DNA from: Acidiferrobacteraceae bacterium
GTDB lineage: Bacteria; Pseudomonadota; Gammaproteobacteria; Acidiferrobacterales; Acidiferrobacteraceae
Length of the DNA stretch: 7,786 nt
Direction of reading: 5' to 3'
Assembly: GCA_027343725.1 (NCBI GenBank)
Contig: DAHWKH010000165.1
Location: 1-7,786 of the forward strand
A program made the translations under genes and the position numbers. Below the pieces are notes generated by a model. That model ran no database searches and was not told the origin of the DNA. It saw nothing but the letters and a program-made list of their open reading frames with translations. Shown here piece after piece: positions 1 to 5,915 of the stretch. Numbering within the stretch: position 1 is the stretch's first letter; the number at the start of each line of letters is the position of its first letter.

Positions 1-1707
1 GGCGGCATTGGCAAGGGGCATCTCGTGCGCGAGATCGACGCCCTGGGGGGCGCCATGGCTTATGCCGCGGACCTCGCCGCCATTCATTGCCGGACCCTGA
101 ACGCGCGCAAGGGACCGGCGGTGCGCGCCACGCGCGTGCAGGCCGACCGCGCGCTCTACAAGGCGGCGATCCGCCGTCTCCTCGAGCGTCAGCACGGGCT
201 CCACATCCTGCAGCAGTCGGTCAACGACCTGATCGTGGACGGCGATACGATCGCCGGCGTCGTGGTCGACGGCGGCCTCCGGATCCGGGGATCCGCGGTG
301 GTGCTCACCGCCGGGACCTTCCTGGCCGGCCTCATCCATATCGGGACAAGCCAGCGCCCGGGCGGGCGCGCGGGCGAGGCCCCCGCGCAGGCCCTGGCCG
401 AGAGGCTGCGCGCGCTCCCCTTGCGCGTCGGGCGTCTGAAGACCGGCACGCCCCCGCGCATCGACGGGCGCACGATCGATTTCGCGACGCTCGCGACCCA
501 GCCCGGTGACGACCCGGCGCCCTTTTTTTCGGCGGCCGAGCCCGCGCGTCCGCGCCAGGTCTCCTGCCATATCACGCACACGACCGAGGAGACGCACGCG
601 ATCGTGCGCGCGGCGCTCGATCGCTCGCCCCTGTATAGCGGCGTGATCGAAGGCGTAGGGCCCCGCTATTGTCCCTCTCTCGAGGACAAGGTGGTGCGCT
701 TCGCGGACAAGAACGCCCACCAGATCTTTCTCGAGCCCGAGGGTCTCGAGACCCCCGAGATCTACCCGAACGGGATCTCGACGAGCCTGCCCTTTGACGT
801 CCAGTGGGCACTCGTGCGCTCGATCCCCGGGCTCGAGCGCGCGGTCCTGACGCGCCCGGGCTACGCCATCGAGTACGACTACTTCGACCCGCGCGACCTT
901 CGCCTCTCGCTCGAGACCCGGGCCTTGGCCGGGCTCTTTTTCGCGGGCCAGATCAACGGCACCACGGGCTATGAGGAGGCCGCCGCCCAAGGCCTGCTCG
1001 CGGGCCTCAACGCCGCCCTCAAGGTGCGCGGGGCCAAGGCCTGGTGGCCGCGCCGCCACGAGGCCTATCTCGGGGTCCTGGTCGACGACCTCATCACCCA
1101 GGGCCTGACCGAGCCTTACCGCATGTTCACCTCGCGGGCCGAACACCGCCTGCTCTTGCGCGAGGACAACGCCGAGGAGCGCTTGAGCGAGACCGCCTAC
1201 CGTCTGGGCCTGATCGACGCCGAGCGCCTCGCGCGGGTGCGCGCCCGGGAGGCGCTCGTGGAACGCGAGCGCGCGCGCCTGAAGGCTGTGCGCGTCCGCC
1301 CCGAGGACGGGCGGCTCGCCGCGCGCGGGCTTGCGCTCACGCGCGAACAGAGCGTGCTCGAACTCCTGAAGCGCCCGGATTTTGGGTATGAGGAGGCGCT
1401 TCTCGTGGCCGGGGCCCCGCCCGAACCGTTCCCGCCGCGCGCGCGCGAACAGCTCGAGGTCGGCGTCAAATACGAGGGCTATATCGCGCGTGAAGGCCTG
1501 GAGATCGCCCGGCGCGCGCGCCACGAGGAGCTGAGCCTGCCTCAGGATATCGATTACGCGGCGGTGCGCGGCCTCTCGACCGAGGCCCGCCAGAGGCTCA
1601 TGCGCCAGCGGCCGGCGACGCTCGGGCAGGCGGCACGCCTCCCCGGCATGACCCCGGCCGCGGTCTCGCTGTTGCTCGTGCACCTCAAGCGGTTGCGGGC
1701 CTCGTGA
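1..1707 (+). CDS. mnmG: tRNA uridine-5-carboxymethylaminomethyl synthase MnmG (GidA), 5' end missing
   Basis: MnmG is the FAD-dependent partner of MnmE. The MnmE-MnmG complex installs the (carboxymethyl)aminomethyl group on the wobble uridine of certain tRNAs in the cytoplasm. The reading frame is open from base 1, where it already reads GGIGKGHLV, which corresponds to about residue 52 of E. coli MnmG. Roughly 50 N-terminal residues, including the FAD-binding GxGxxG and a conserved Cys, therefore lie outside the window; the GTG at 25 is not the real start. 568 residues are visible. Recognisable family blocks are KGPAVRATR, RLKTGTPPRID, EGVGPRYCPS (conserved Cys, codon at 670), FLEPEG, NGISTSLPFDVQ, FAGQINGTTGYEEAAAQG (from 940), EPYRMFTSRAEHR and the C-terminal KYEGYIAR in the helical domain associated with MnmE and tRNA contacts. 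The stop codon overlaps the rsmG start. Identity is essentially certain. Confidence 0.97.
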   Translation, partial: GGIGKGHLVREIDALGGAMAYAADLAAIHCRTLNARKGPAVRATRVQADRALYKAAIRRLLERQHGLHILQQSVNDLIVDGDTIAGVVVDGGLRIRGSAVVLTAGTFLAGLIHIGTSQRPGGRAGEAPAQALAERLRALPLRVGRLKTGTPPRIDGRTIDFATLATQPGDDPAPFFSAAEPARPRQVSCHITHTTEETHAIVRAALDRSPLYSGVIEGVGPRYCPSLEDKVVRFADKNAHQIFLEPEGLETPEIYPNGISTSLPFDVQWALVRSIPGLERAVLTRPGYAIEYDYFDPRDLRLSLETRALAGLFFAGQINGTTGYEEAAAQGLLAGLNAALKVRGAKAWWPRRHEAYLGVLVDDLITQGLTEPYRMFTSRAEHRLLLREDNAEERLSETAYRLGLIDAERLARVRAREALVERERARLKAVRVRPEDGRLAARGLALTREQSVLELLKRPDFGYEEALLVAGAPPEPFPPRAREQLEVGVKYEGYIAREGLEIARRARHEELSLPQDIDYAAVRGLSTEARQRLMRQRPATLGQAARLPGMTPAAVSLLLVHLKRLRAS

Positions 1708-2363
1708 CGGGGGAGGCGGACGCGAGGACGGACTGGTTGCGGGCGGAGGCGCGCCTGGCCGACGGCGCGCGCGCTCTGGGCCTGGACGTGCCGGACGCGG
1801 CGCGCTCGCGCCTCATGACCTATCTCGAGATCCTGGCGCGTTGGAACCGGGTCTTCAATCTCACCGCCGTGCGCGACCCCGAGGAGATGGTGGTGCGCCA
1901 CCTCCTGGACAGCCTCGCCATAGGCCCCTATCTGCCGCCGGGGCCGCTTTTGGATGTCGGGAGCGGGGCCGGGCTTCCGGGCGTGCCGCTTGCGCTCATC
2001 GAGCCCGCGCGCCCCGTGACGCTCTTGGACCGCTCCCGCAAGCGCATCGATTTCCTGACCGAGATCTGCGCGCGCGTAGGCCTTGCCCACGTCCAGCTCG
2101 TCGGCCGGCGCGTCGAGGATTACCGGCCGGATCACACGTACGCGGCGGTAACCGCGCGGGCGTTCGCGGCCCTGCCCGACATGCTCGCGGCCGCGGGCCA
2201 TTTGCTCGCCGGCGAGGGTGTGCTCCTTGCCATGAAAGGCGCGTTCCCCGCTGAGGAAATCGCCGCGCTGCCCGCGCCGTTCGCGGTCCGCGCCGTGCAC
2301 GCCTTGGACGTCCCGGGGCTTGCCGCCAAGCGCCACCTCGTGGTCCTCGGGCGCGCCGCATGA
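1704..2363 (+). CDS. rsmG: 16S rRNA (guanine-N7) methyltransferase RsmG (GidB)
   Basis: RsmG uses S-adenosylmethionine to methylate N7 of G527 (E. coli numbering) in 16S rRNA; its loss gives low-level streptomycin resistance in several bacteria. The 219-residue product carries the family signature WNRVFNLTAVRDPEEMVVRHLLDS (about 47-70), the SAM-binding glycine loop LLDVGSGAGLPGVPLA (82-97), the acidic LLD after the second strand (107-109), SRAF-like TARAFA (150-155) and the C-terminal KRHLVVL. The start chosen is GTG at 1704, which overlaps the mnmG stop as GTGA. No Shine-Dalgarno sequence is evident, so translation is probably coupled to mnmG. With this start the protein is about a dozen residues longer than the E. 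coli one (207), so a slightly later start, such as an in-frame TTG near 1737, cannot be excluded. The stop overlaps the parA start. Confidence 0.96.
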   Translation: MTGEADARTDWLRAEARLADGARALGLDVPDAARSRLMTYLEILARWNRVFNLTAVRDPEEMVVRHLLDSLAIGPYLPPGPLLDVGSGAGLPGVPLALIEPARPVTLLDRSRKRIDFLTEICARVGLAHVQLVGRRVEDYRPDHTYAAVTARAFAALPDMLAAAGHLLAGEGVLLAMKGAFPAEEIAALPAPFAVRAVHALDVPGLAAKRHLVVLGRAA

Positions 2364-3136
2364 GCCGCGTCATCGCCGTGACCAACCAAAAGGGCGGGGT
2401 CGGCAAGACCACCACCAGCGTGAATCTCGCGGCGGCGCTCGCCGAGCGCGACCGCCGGGTGCTGCTCATCGACCTCGACCCCCAGGCGAATGCCACCATG
2501 GGCAGCGGAGCGGCCCCCGACCACGGGACCTACGAGGTCCTGCTCGCCGAACGGCCGGCCTCGGACGCGATCGTCGCGCGCGCCGGGAGCTACGACCTGC
2601 TCGCGGCGCGCCCCGACCTCGCGGGGGTCGAGCTCGAGCTCGCCCAGGCGCCGGGGCGCGAGCGCCGGCTCATCGAGGGGCTCGCCGGCGTGCGCGATCG
2701 TTACGATGACATCTATATCGACTGTCCGCCGGCGTTGAGCCTCCTCACCATCAACGCCCTGGTCGCCGCCGACGCGGTCCTGATCCCGATGCAGTGCGAG
2801 TACTACGCGCTCGAGGGCCTGACCGCCCTGCTCGCGACCATCCGGCGGGTGCGCGCGCAATGGAATCCGGCGTTGACCATCGACGGCCTGTTGCGCACTA
2901 TGTTCGACGCGCGCAACAGTCTCGCCACCGAGGTCTCGGATCAGCTCGCGCGGCATTTCGGGGCGCAACTCTTCGCCACCGTGATCCCGCGCAACGTCCG
3001 GCTCGCCGAGGCCCCGAGTCACGGCCAGCCTGTGATCCATTACGATCGCGCCTCCCGCGGCGCCCAGGCTTACCTGGCGCTCGCCGACGAGGTCGTTGCC
3101 CGCATCTCCTTACCAGCCGCCGGAGGGCCCACGTGA
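2360..3136 (+). CDS. parA: Chromosome partitioning ATPase ParA (Soj family)
   Basis: ParA is a Walker-type ATPase that binds nucleoid DNA as an ATP dimer and drives segregation of ParB-parS complexes near the origin. The 258-residue product begins MSRVIAVTNQ and has the deviant Walker A motif KGGVGKTTTSVNLA (11-24, signature Lys11 and catalytic-site Lys16), the A' motif LLIDLDPQAN (35-44), the Walker B strand YDDIYIDCPP (115-124), and the late family block VIPRNVRLAEAPSHGQPV. There is no N-terminal helix-turn-helix extension, so it is the short chromosomal type rather than the long plasmid P1/F type. ATG at 2360 overlaps the rsmG stop as ATGA. The stop overlaps the parB GTG. The position between rsmG and parB is the standard arrangement. 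Residues contacting ATP all look intact. Confidence 0.97.
   Translation: MSRVIAVTNQKGGVGKTTTSVNLAAALAERDRRVLLIDLDPQANATMGSGAAPDHGTYEVLLAERPASDAIVARAGSYDLLAARPDLAGVELELAQAPGRERRLIEGLAGVRDRYDDIYIDCPPALSLLTINALVAADAVLIPMQCEYYALEGLTALLATIRRVRAQWNPALTIDGLLRTMFDARNSLATEVSDQLARHFGAQLFATVIPRNVRLAEAPSHGQPVIHYDRASRGAQAYLALADEVVARISLPAAGGPT
3122..3127 (+). promoter_or_regulatory. Ribosome binding site deciding the parB start
   Basis: GGAGGG lies inside the 3' end of parA, 5 bases before GTG 3133. It supports this start over the many upstream in-frame ATG/GTG codons, which would give an implausible N-terminal extension translated from the parA coding region in another frame. Confidence 0.7.
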
Positions 3137-3972
3137 AAGAGAAAAAACCGCGTCTTGGCCGTGGACTCGACGCGCTCTTCGGGGGCGCCTCACCGAGCGC
3201 CCCAACGGACACCCTGCAGTTGCTGCCCATCGACCGCCTGCGCCGCGGGGTCTATCAGCCGCGCAGCCGCATGGCCCCCGAGGCCTTGAACGAACTCGCC
3301 GACTCGATACGCGCCCAGGGCATCGTGCAGCCGATTCTCGTGCGCCCGCACCAGGACGGCTTCGAGATCATCGCCGGCGAGCGGCGTTGGCGCGCGGCGC
3401 AGCTCGCGGGCTTGAGCGAGGTCCCGGTGATCGTGCGCGCGGTGCCAGACCAAGCGGCGCTCGCGGTCGCCTTGATCGAGAACATCCAGCGCGAGGGCCT
3501 GAGTCCGATCGAGGAGGCCGCGGGCCTCAAGCGCCTGCAGGAAGAGTTCCACCTGACACACCAGGAGATCGCGACCCACATCGGACGCTCGCGCGCCGCC
3601 GTCAGCAATCTCCTGCGCCTCCTGGGGCTCGCCCCCGAGGCGCGCGCCTTGCTCGAGGAGGGGCGTTTGGAGATGGGGCATGGGCGCGCGCTTTTGACCT
3701 TACCGGCCGCCTCCCAGGTCGCGCTCGCGCGCGCCATCGCCGCCGAAGGGCTCACGGTGCGCGAGACCGAGCGGCGGGTGCAGCGCCTGATGCACCCCAA
3801 GAACCGGGCATCGCCCCCCGTGGATCCGGACGTGGCCGCGCTCGAGCAGCGCCTGAGCGAGCGCCTGGGCGCGCGCGTGCAGATCCGCGCGAAGGATTCG
3901 GGCGCCGGGCGCATCACGATCGACTATCATAGTCTGGATGAGCTCGAAGGCCTGATCGGCCGGTTTTCCTAA
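3133..3972 (+). CDS. parB: Chromosome partitioning protein ParB (Spo0J family CTPase / parS-binding protein)
   Basis: ParB loads at parS sites, spreads as a CTP-dependent sliding clamp and stimulates ParA. The 279-residue product shows the expected parts in order: a basic N-terminal ParA-stimulating peptide KKPRLGRGLDALFGG (4-18); the N-terminal CTP-binding domain with GIVQPILVRP (63-72), the GERRWRAA box (82-89) and ENIQREGLSPIEEA (116-129); a helix-turn-helix LTHQEIATHIGRSRAAVSNLLRL (141-163) for parS recognition; and a C-terminal dimerisation region ending ITIDYHSLDELEGLIGRFS. The frame stays open upstream into parA. I chose GTG at 3133 because the conserved KKPRLGRGLDALF peptide starts right behind it and a GGAGGG ribosome binding site (3122-3127) lies 5 bases upstream. 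It overlaps the parA stop as GTGA. The third box has Gly122 where Asp or Asn is common, a minor variation. Confidence 0.96.
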   Translation: MKEKKPRLGRGLDALFGGASPSAPTDTLQLLPIDRLRRGVYQPRSRMAPEALNELADSIRAQGIVQPILVRPHQDGFEIIAGERRWRAAQLAGLSEVPVIVRAVPDQAALAVALIENIQREGLSPIEEAAGLKRLQEEFHLTHQEIATHIGRSRAAVSNLLRLLGLAPEARALLEEGRLEMGHGRALLTLPAASQVALARAIAAEGLTVRETERRVQRLMHPKNRASPPVDPDVAALEQRLSERLGARVQIRAKDSGAGRITIDYHSLDELEGLIGRFS

Positions 3973-3982
3973 GGGAGGAGCC

Positions 3983-4303
3983 ATGACGAGACGTTCGCTG
4001 TGCCTCTTGAGTCTGTGCTGCGGTCTCGGGGCCTGGTTGCCCGCGCACGCGCACCTGCGCGCGCTCGAAGCGGCGGCGGGCCGCGGCAACGTGGTCGCCG
4101 AACTGAAGCTCGGCGAGCTCTACCAGTACGGGGTGGGCGAGCCCAACCATCTTTTCGAGGCCCTGATCTGGTACGACCGCGCCGAGCCTGCCTCGGCGCG
4201 CGCCGCGCAATTGGCTCGGCGCGTCGGGCGGCGCCTGAGCGCGCTCGAGCGCCTGCGCGCGCACGCGCTCGCCCAGCCGCCCCTCGGCCCGCCCTCCTCC
4301 TGA
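3983..4303 (+). CDS. Small predicted exported protein with one Sel1-like repeat
   Basis: 106 residues, not a recognised named gene. The first 23 residues look like a Sec signal peptide: basic MTRR, a hydrophobic stretch with Leu and three Cys (7, 12, 13), and an AHA cleavage site before His24. No proper lipobox is present (LSLC has Leu, not Gly/Ala/Ser, before Cys). The mature part contains one good Sel1 (TPR-like) match at about 34-67, with LGELYQYGVG followed by EALIWYDRA. It is then followed by a helical, Arg/Ala-rich tail (72-97) resembling the capping helix found at the end of Sel1 arrays, and a Pro-rich end. Sel1 repeats mediate protein contacts; periplasmic location is inferred. The start at 3983 is set by a strong AGGGAGG sequence (3972-3978). 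The gene is 10 bases after parB, so it is probably co-transcribed with it. With a single repeat it may be a reduced member of the family. Function is unknown. Confidence 0.75.
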   Translation: MTRRSLCLLSLCCGLGAWLPAHAHLRALEAAAGRGNVVAELKLGELYQYGVGEPNHLFEALIWYDRAEPASARAAQLARRVGRRLSALERLRAHALAQPPLGPPSS

Positions 4304-4319
4304 TCCGGGCCGGTATGCC

Positions 4320-4336
4320 GCGCGTAGGCTACGCGC
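4320..4336. repeat. 17-bp perfect inverted repeat upstream of the atp promoter
   Basis: Two 8-base arms (GCGCGTAG and CTACGCGC) flank a single central G. Read as RNA, this would be a 6-bp stem with a 5-base loop, but no T run follows, so it is a poor intrinsic terminator. As DNA it has the shape of a dimeric regulator's operator, about 14 bases upstream of the -35 element of the atp promoter. Function is inferred only. Confidence 0.5.
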
Positions 4337-4349
4337 TACAATGCGTTCG

Positions 4350-4379
4350 TTGACCCCCAAGGCGGGGAGCCCTTATACT
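4350..4379 (+). promoter_or_regulatory. Sigma-70 type promoter of the atp operon
   Basis: TTGACC (4350-4355, 5 of 6 to the -35 consensus) and TATACT (4374-4379, 5 of 6 to the -10 consensus) are separated by 18 bp. Transcription would begin near 4386, giving a leader of about 25 bases before atpI. It sits in the only sizeable gap of the window, and the -10 is AT-rich in a very GC-rich setting. A promoter directly before atpI is known from the E. coli unc operon. Confidence 0.72.
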
Positions 4380-4408
4380 GCGCGGCCATTTGGACGCCCC
4401 CGACAGGG

Positions 4409-4798
4409 ATGACGATGACCTACGCTGCGAAGAGTCTGCGCAAGGGCGTGCGTCGCGTGCTGTGGTGGCAGGCGGGTGTGGCCGTGCTCGTGGGCGTCGT
4501 CGGCGCGGTATCGCGCCCGCAGGACGCCGCCGCGCGCTTTCTGGCGGCGCTGGCCGGCGCGGCCGTCGCCATGATCGGGACCGCGATCCTCGGGCGCACG
4601 GTCGAGCGCACGGGCCCGGGGCAGGCCGCCCAGGCCCAGCTCTGGCTCTACGGGGGCGCCGCGGCCCGGTTCCTGGTGGCGATCGTGTTGCTGATCGTGG
4701 GTCTCTGGGTCCTGCGTTTGCCGCCTTTACCGTTCCTGCTGGCATTTGGTGTGGCTCAGATCGCGTTTCTGGCCCCCGGGGTCTCGTTGGGTTTATGA
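4409..4798 (+). CDS. atpI: ATP synthase accessory protein AtpI (subunit I)
   Basis: AtpI is a small membrane protein encoded first in many atp operons. It is not part of the finished enzyme but is thought to assist c-ring or Fo assembly (and in some bacteria Mg2+ supply). The 129-residue product has a basic N-terminus (KSLRKGVRR) and four hydrophobic segments at about 18-34, 42-61, 79-102 and 107-124, matching the usual length and four-helix topology. Sequence conservation in this family is low, so the call rests on topology, length and position before atpB. Two starts are possible: ATG 4409, and ATG 4415 two codons later. The AGGGA at 4405-4409 is correctly spaced only for 4415, so the shorter 127-residue form may be the true product. 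The stop overlaps the atpB start as ATGA. Confidence 0.9.
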   Translation: MTMTYAAKSLRKGVRRVLWWQAGVAVLVGVVGAVSRPQDAAARFLAALAGAAVAMIGTAILGRTVERTGPGQAAQAQLWLYGGAAARFLVAIVLLIVGLWVLRLPPLPFLLAFGVAQIAFLAPGVSLGL

Positions 4799-5565
4799 GT
4801 AATCACGCCGTTTCGTTCATGGAAAGCCACCTCAAGAACCTGACCCTGGGTCACGGGTTCTGGAGCGTGCACGCCGACAGCATCGGCATCGGCTGGGCCC
4901 TGGGCGCGGCCATCGTGTTGACCGGCTGGTTTCTCGGCCGGCGGCTCGAGGAGGGCGTGCCGCACGGGATCCAGAATGTCCTCGAGGCGCTCCTCGAGTT
5001 CGTGGACGACCAGGTCAAGGGGATTTTTCCGGCCACCGACCCGCTGCTCGGCCCGCTCGCGTTCACGGCCTTCCTCTGGATCCTGCTCATGAACGCCATG
5101 GACCTCCTGCCCGTGGACCTCCTGCCGGACGTGGCCCGCTTGTTCGGCATCCACCATTTCCGCTCGACCCCGACGGCCGATCCGTATACGACACTCGGGC
5201 TCGCCTTGAGCGTGTTCGTCGTGACCATCTATTACCATATCCGCAGCAAGGGGGTGTTCGGCTACCTCAAGACGTTTTTCGTCCACCCCTTCGGGCCCTA
5301 CCTGTTTCCCATCAATTTCGTTATGACCGTGGTCGAGGAGATCGCCAAGCCGTTGAGCCTGGGACTGCGACTGTTCGGCAATATGTTCGCGGGCGAGCTC
5401 GTGTTTTTGCTGATCGCCCTGCTCCCCTGGTGGTTTGCCTGGGCTCCCGGGGTGCTGTGGGCCGCGTTCCATCTGCTGGTGATCACGCTTCAGGCCTTTA
5501 TTTTCATGATCCTGACGATCATGTACGTGGCGATGGCGGCGGCCGAAGAGGGCGACGCCCACTAG
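4795..5565 (+). CDS. atpB: F1Fo ATP synthase subunit a (AtpB)
   Basis: Subunit a forms the two ion half-channels beside the c ring in the inner membrane. The 256-residue product is a multi-span membrane protein. Its most diagnostic part is EEIAKPLSLGLRLFGNMFAGE, containing the essential arginine (Arg192, equivalent to E. coli Arg210) and Glu201 (E. coli Glu219). Near the C-terminus, HLLVITLQAFIFMILTIMY carries His226 and Gln233 (E. coli His245 and Gln252). Earlier blocks include FTAFLWILLMNAMDLLPVDLLP (89-111) and the HPFGPYLFPINFV stretch. All residues known to be needed for proton translocation are present. I chose ATG 4795, which overlaps the atpI stop; ATG 4819 (MESHLKNL) is an alternative. 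There is no clear Shine-Dalgarno sequence, so translation probably depends on atpI. Confidence 0.97.
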   Translation: MSNHAVSFMESHLKNLTLGHGFWSVHADSIGIGWALGAAIVLTGWFLGRRLEEGVPHGIQNVLEALLEFVDDQVKGIFPATDPLLGPLAFTAFLWILLMNAMDLLPVDLLPDVARLFGIHHFRSTPTADPYTTLGLALSVFVVTIYYHIRSKGVFGYLKTFFVHPFGPYLFPINFVMTVVEEIAKPLSLGLRLFGNMFAGELVFLLIALLPWWFAWAPGVLWAAFHLLVITLQAFIFMILTIMYVAMAAAEEGDAH

Positions 5566-5607
5566 TCTTCCGGTTTTCTCGCTTTTCTCTTGTTGAAGGA
5601 GTGGTCT
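5566..5607 (+). promoter_or_regulatory. Pyrimidine-rich translation initiation region of atpE
   Basis: The 42-base atpB-atpE gap is strikingly T/C-rich (5566-5594) compared with the GC-rich surroundings. It ends in AAGGAG (5596-5601), 6 bases before ATG 5608. A strong enhancer-like initiation region before atpE is known in E. coli, where it serves the high copy number of subunit c. The same role is inferred here. No terminator-like hairpin is seen. Confidence 0.7.
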
Positions 5608-5910
5608 ATGGTTCATCCGCAGCTCGCGTCGGTCGTCGGCATGGTGTATTCCTACACCGCCGTGGCGGTCGGCATCATCTTCGCAGGCGGCGCCCTGGGT
5701 TCGGCGCTCGGGTGGGGCCTCATCTGCTCGAAGTATCTGGAGGGCATCGCGCGTCAGCCGGAAATGCTGCCGACTTTGCGCGTGCAGATGTTCATCACAG
5801 CCGGCCTCATGGAGTCGTTCCCGTTCATCGCGGCCGCGTTCGCGATGTACTTCACGTTCGTGAACCCGTTCGAAAGCGCGGCGCTTTCGGCCATCAAGCA
5901 CCTTCACTGA
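5608..5910 (+). CDS. atpE: F1Fo ATP synthase subunit c (AtpE)
   Basis: Subunit c is the two-helix hairpin that forms the rotating ring of Fo and carries the ion on its second helix. The 100-residue product has helix 1 at about 11-43 with the small-residue pattern G31-x-A33-x-G35-x-G37, the polar loop ARQPE (Arg49-Gln50-Pro51) that contacts F1, and helix 2 at about 60-86. The ion-binding carboxylate is Glu69, exactly 20 residues after the loop Arg as in E. coli (Asp61). Trp36 takes the place of E. coli Ile28, next to the carboxylate. A Gln that is key to Na+ coordination in Ilyobacter (Gln32) would fall at this Trp position, so proton use is more likely. The product is about 20 residues longer than in E. 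coli at both ends combined, with a C-terminal VNPFESAALSAIKHLH tail. The start is ATG 5608, supported by AAGGAG; an in-frame TTG at 5590 is rejected. Confidence 0.97.
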   Translation: MVHPQLASVVGMVYSYTAVAVGIIFAGGALGSALGWGLICSKYLEGIARQPEMLPTLRVQMFITAGLMESFPFIAAAFAMYFTFVNPFESAALSAIKHLH

Positions 5911-5915
5911 TCGCG

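Noticed and set aside
523..529. Run of seven T in mnmG as a slippage or terminator site
   Set aside because: The frame continues intact on both sides with conserved protein sequence, and no hairpin with matching arms directly precedes it.
741..754. Perfect 14-bp palindrome GGGTCTCGAGACCC within mnmG
   Set aside because: It encodes a conserved Glu-Gly-Leu-Glu-Thr stretch of MnmG with preferred codons, and has no regulatory context.
2132..3040. 302-codon open frame on the minus strand across rsmG and parA
   Set aside because: It is fully covered by two recognised genes, and the predicted protein resembles no family and has the Arg/Gly/Ala bias of a GC shadow.
2794..3132. N-terminal extension of parB inside parA
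   Set aside because: The extension is an Arg/Ala/Pro-rich out-of-frame reading of parA. The conserved ParB N-terminal peptide starts right after GTG 3133, which has a good ribosome binding site.
4286..4311. GGCCCG/CGGGCC stem around the stop codon of the Sel1-like gene, as a terminator
   Set aside because: The loop is 14 bases and no T run follows, so it does not fit an intrinsic terminator; such GC arms are easily found by chance here.
4337..4342. TACAAT as a second -10 element upstream of the atp promoter
   Set aside because: No acceptable -35 is found 16-19 bases upstream (best match about 2 of 6) and there is no TG extension.
5851..5864. TTCACG-TT-CGTGAA inside atpE as a parS-like site
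   Set aside because: The two extra central bases change the arm spacing that ParB reads, and the bases encode the conserved end of helix 2.
4756..5907. 383-codon open frame on the minus strand across atpB and atpE
   Set aside because: It lies opposite well-conserved atp genes, its product is a low-complexity His/Glu/Arg-rich string without a domain, and long antisense frames are expected at this G+C content.
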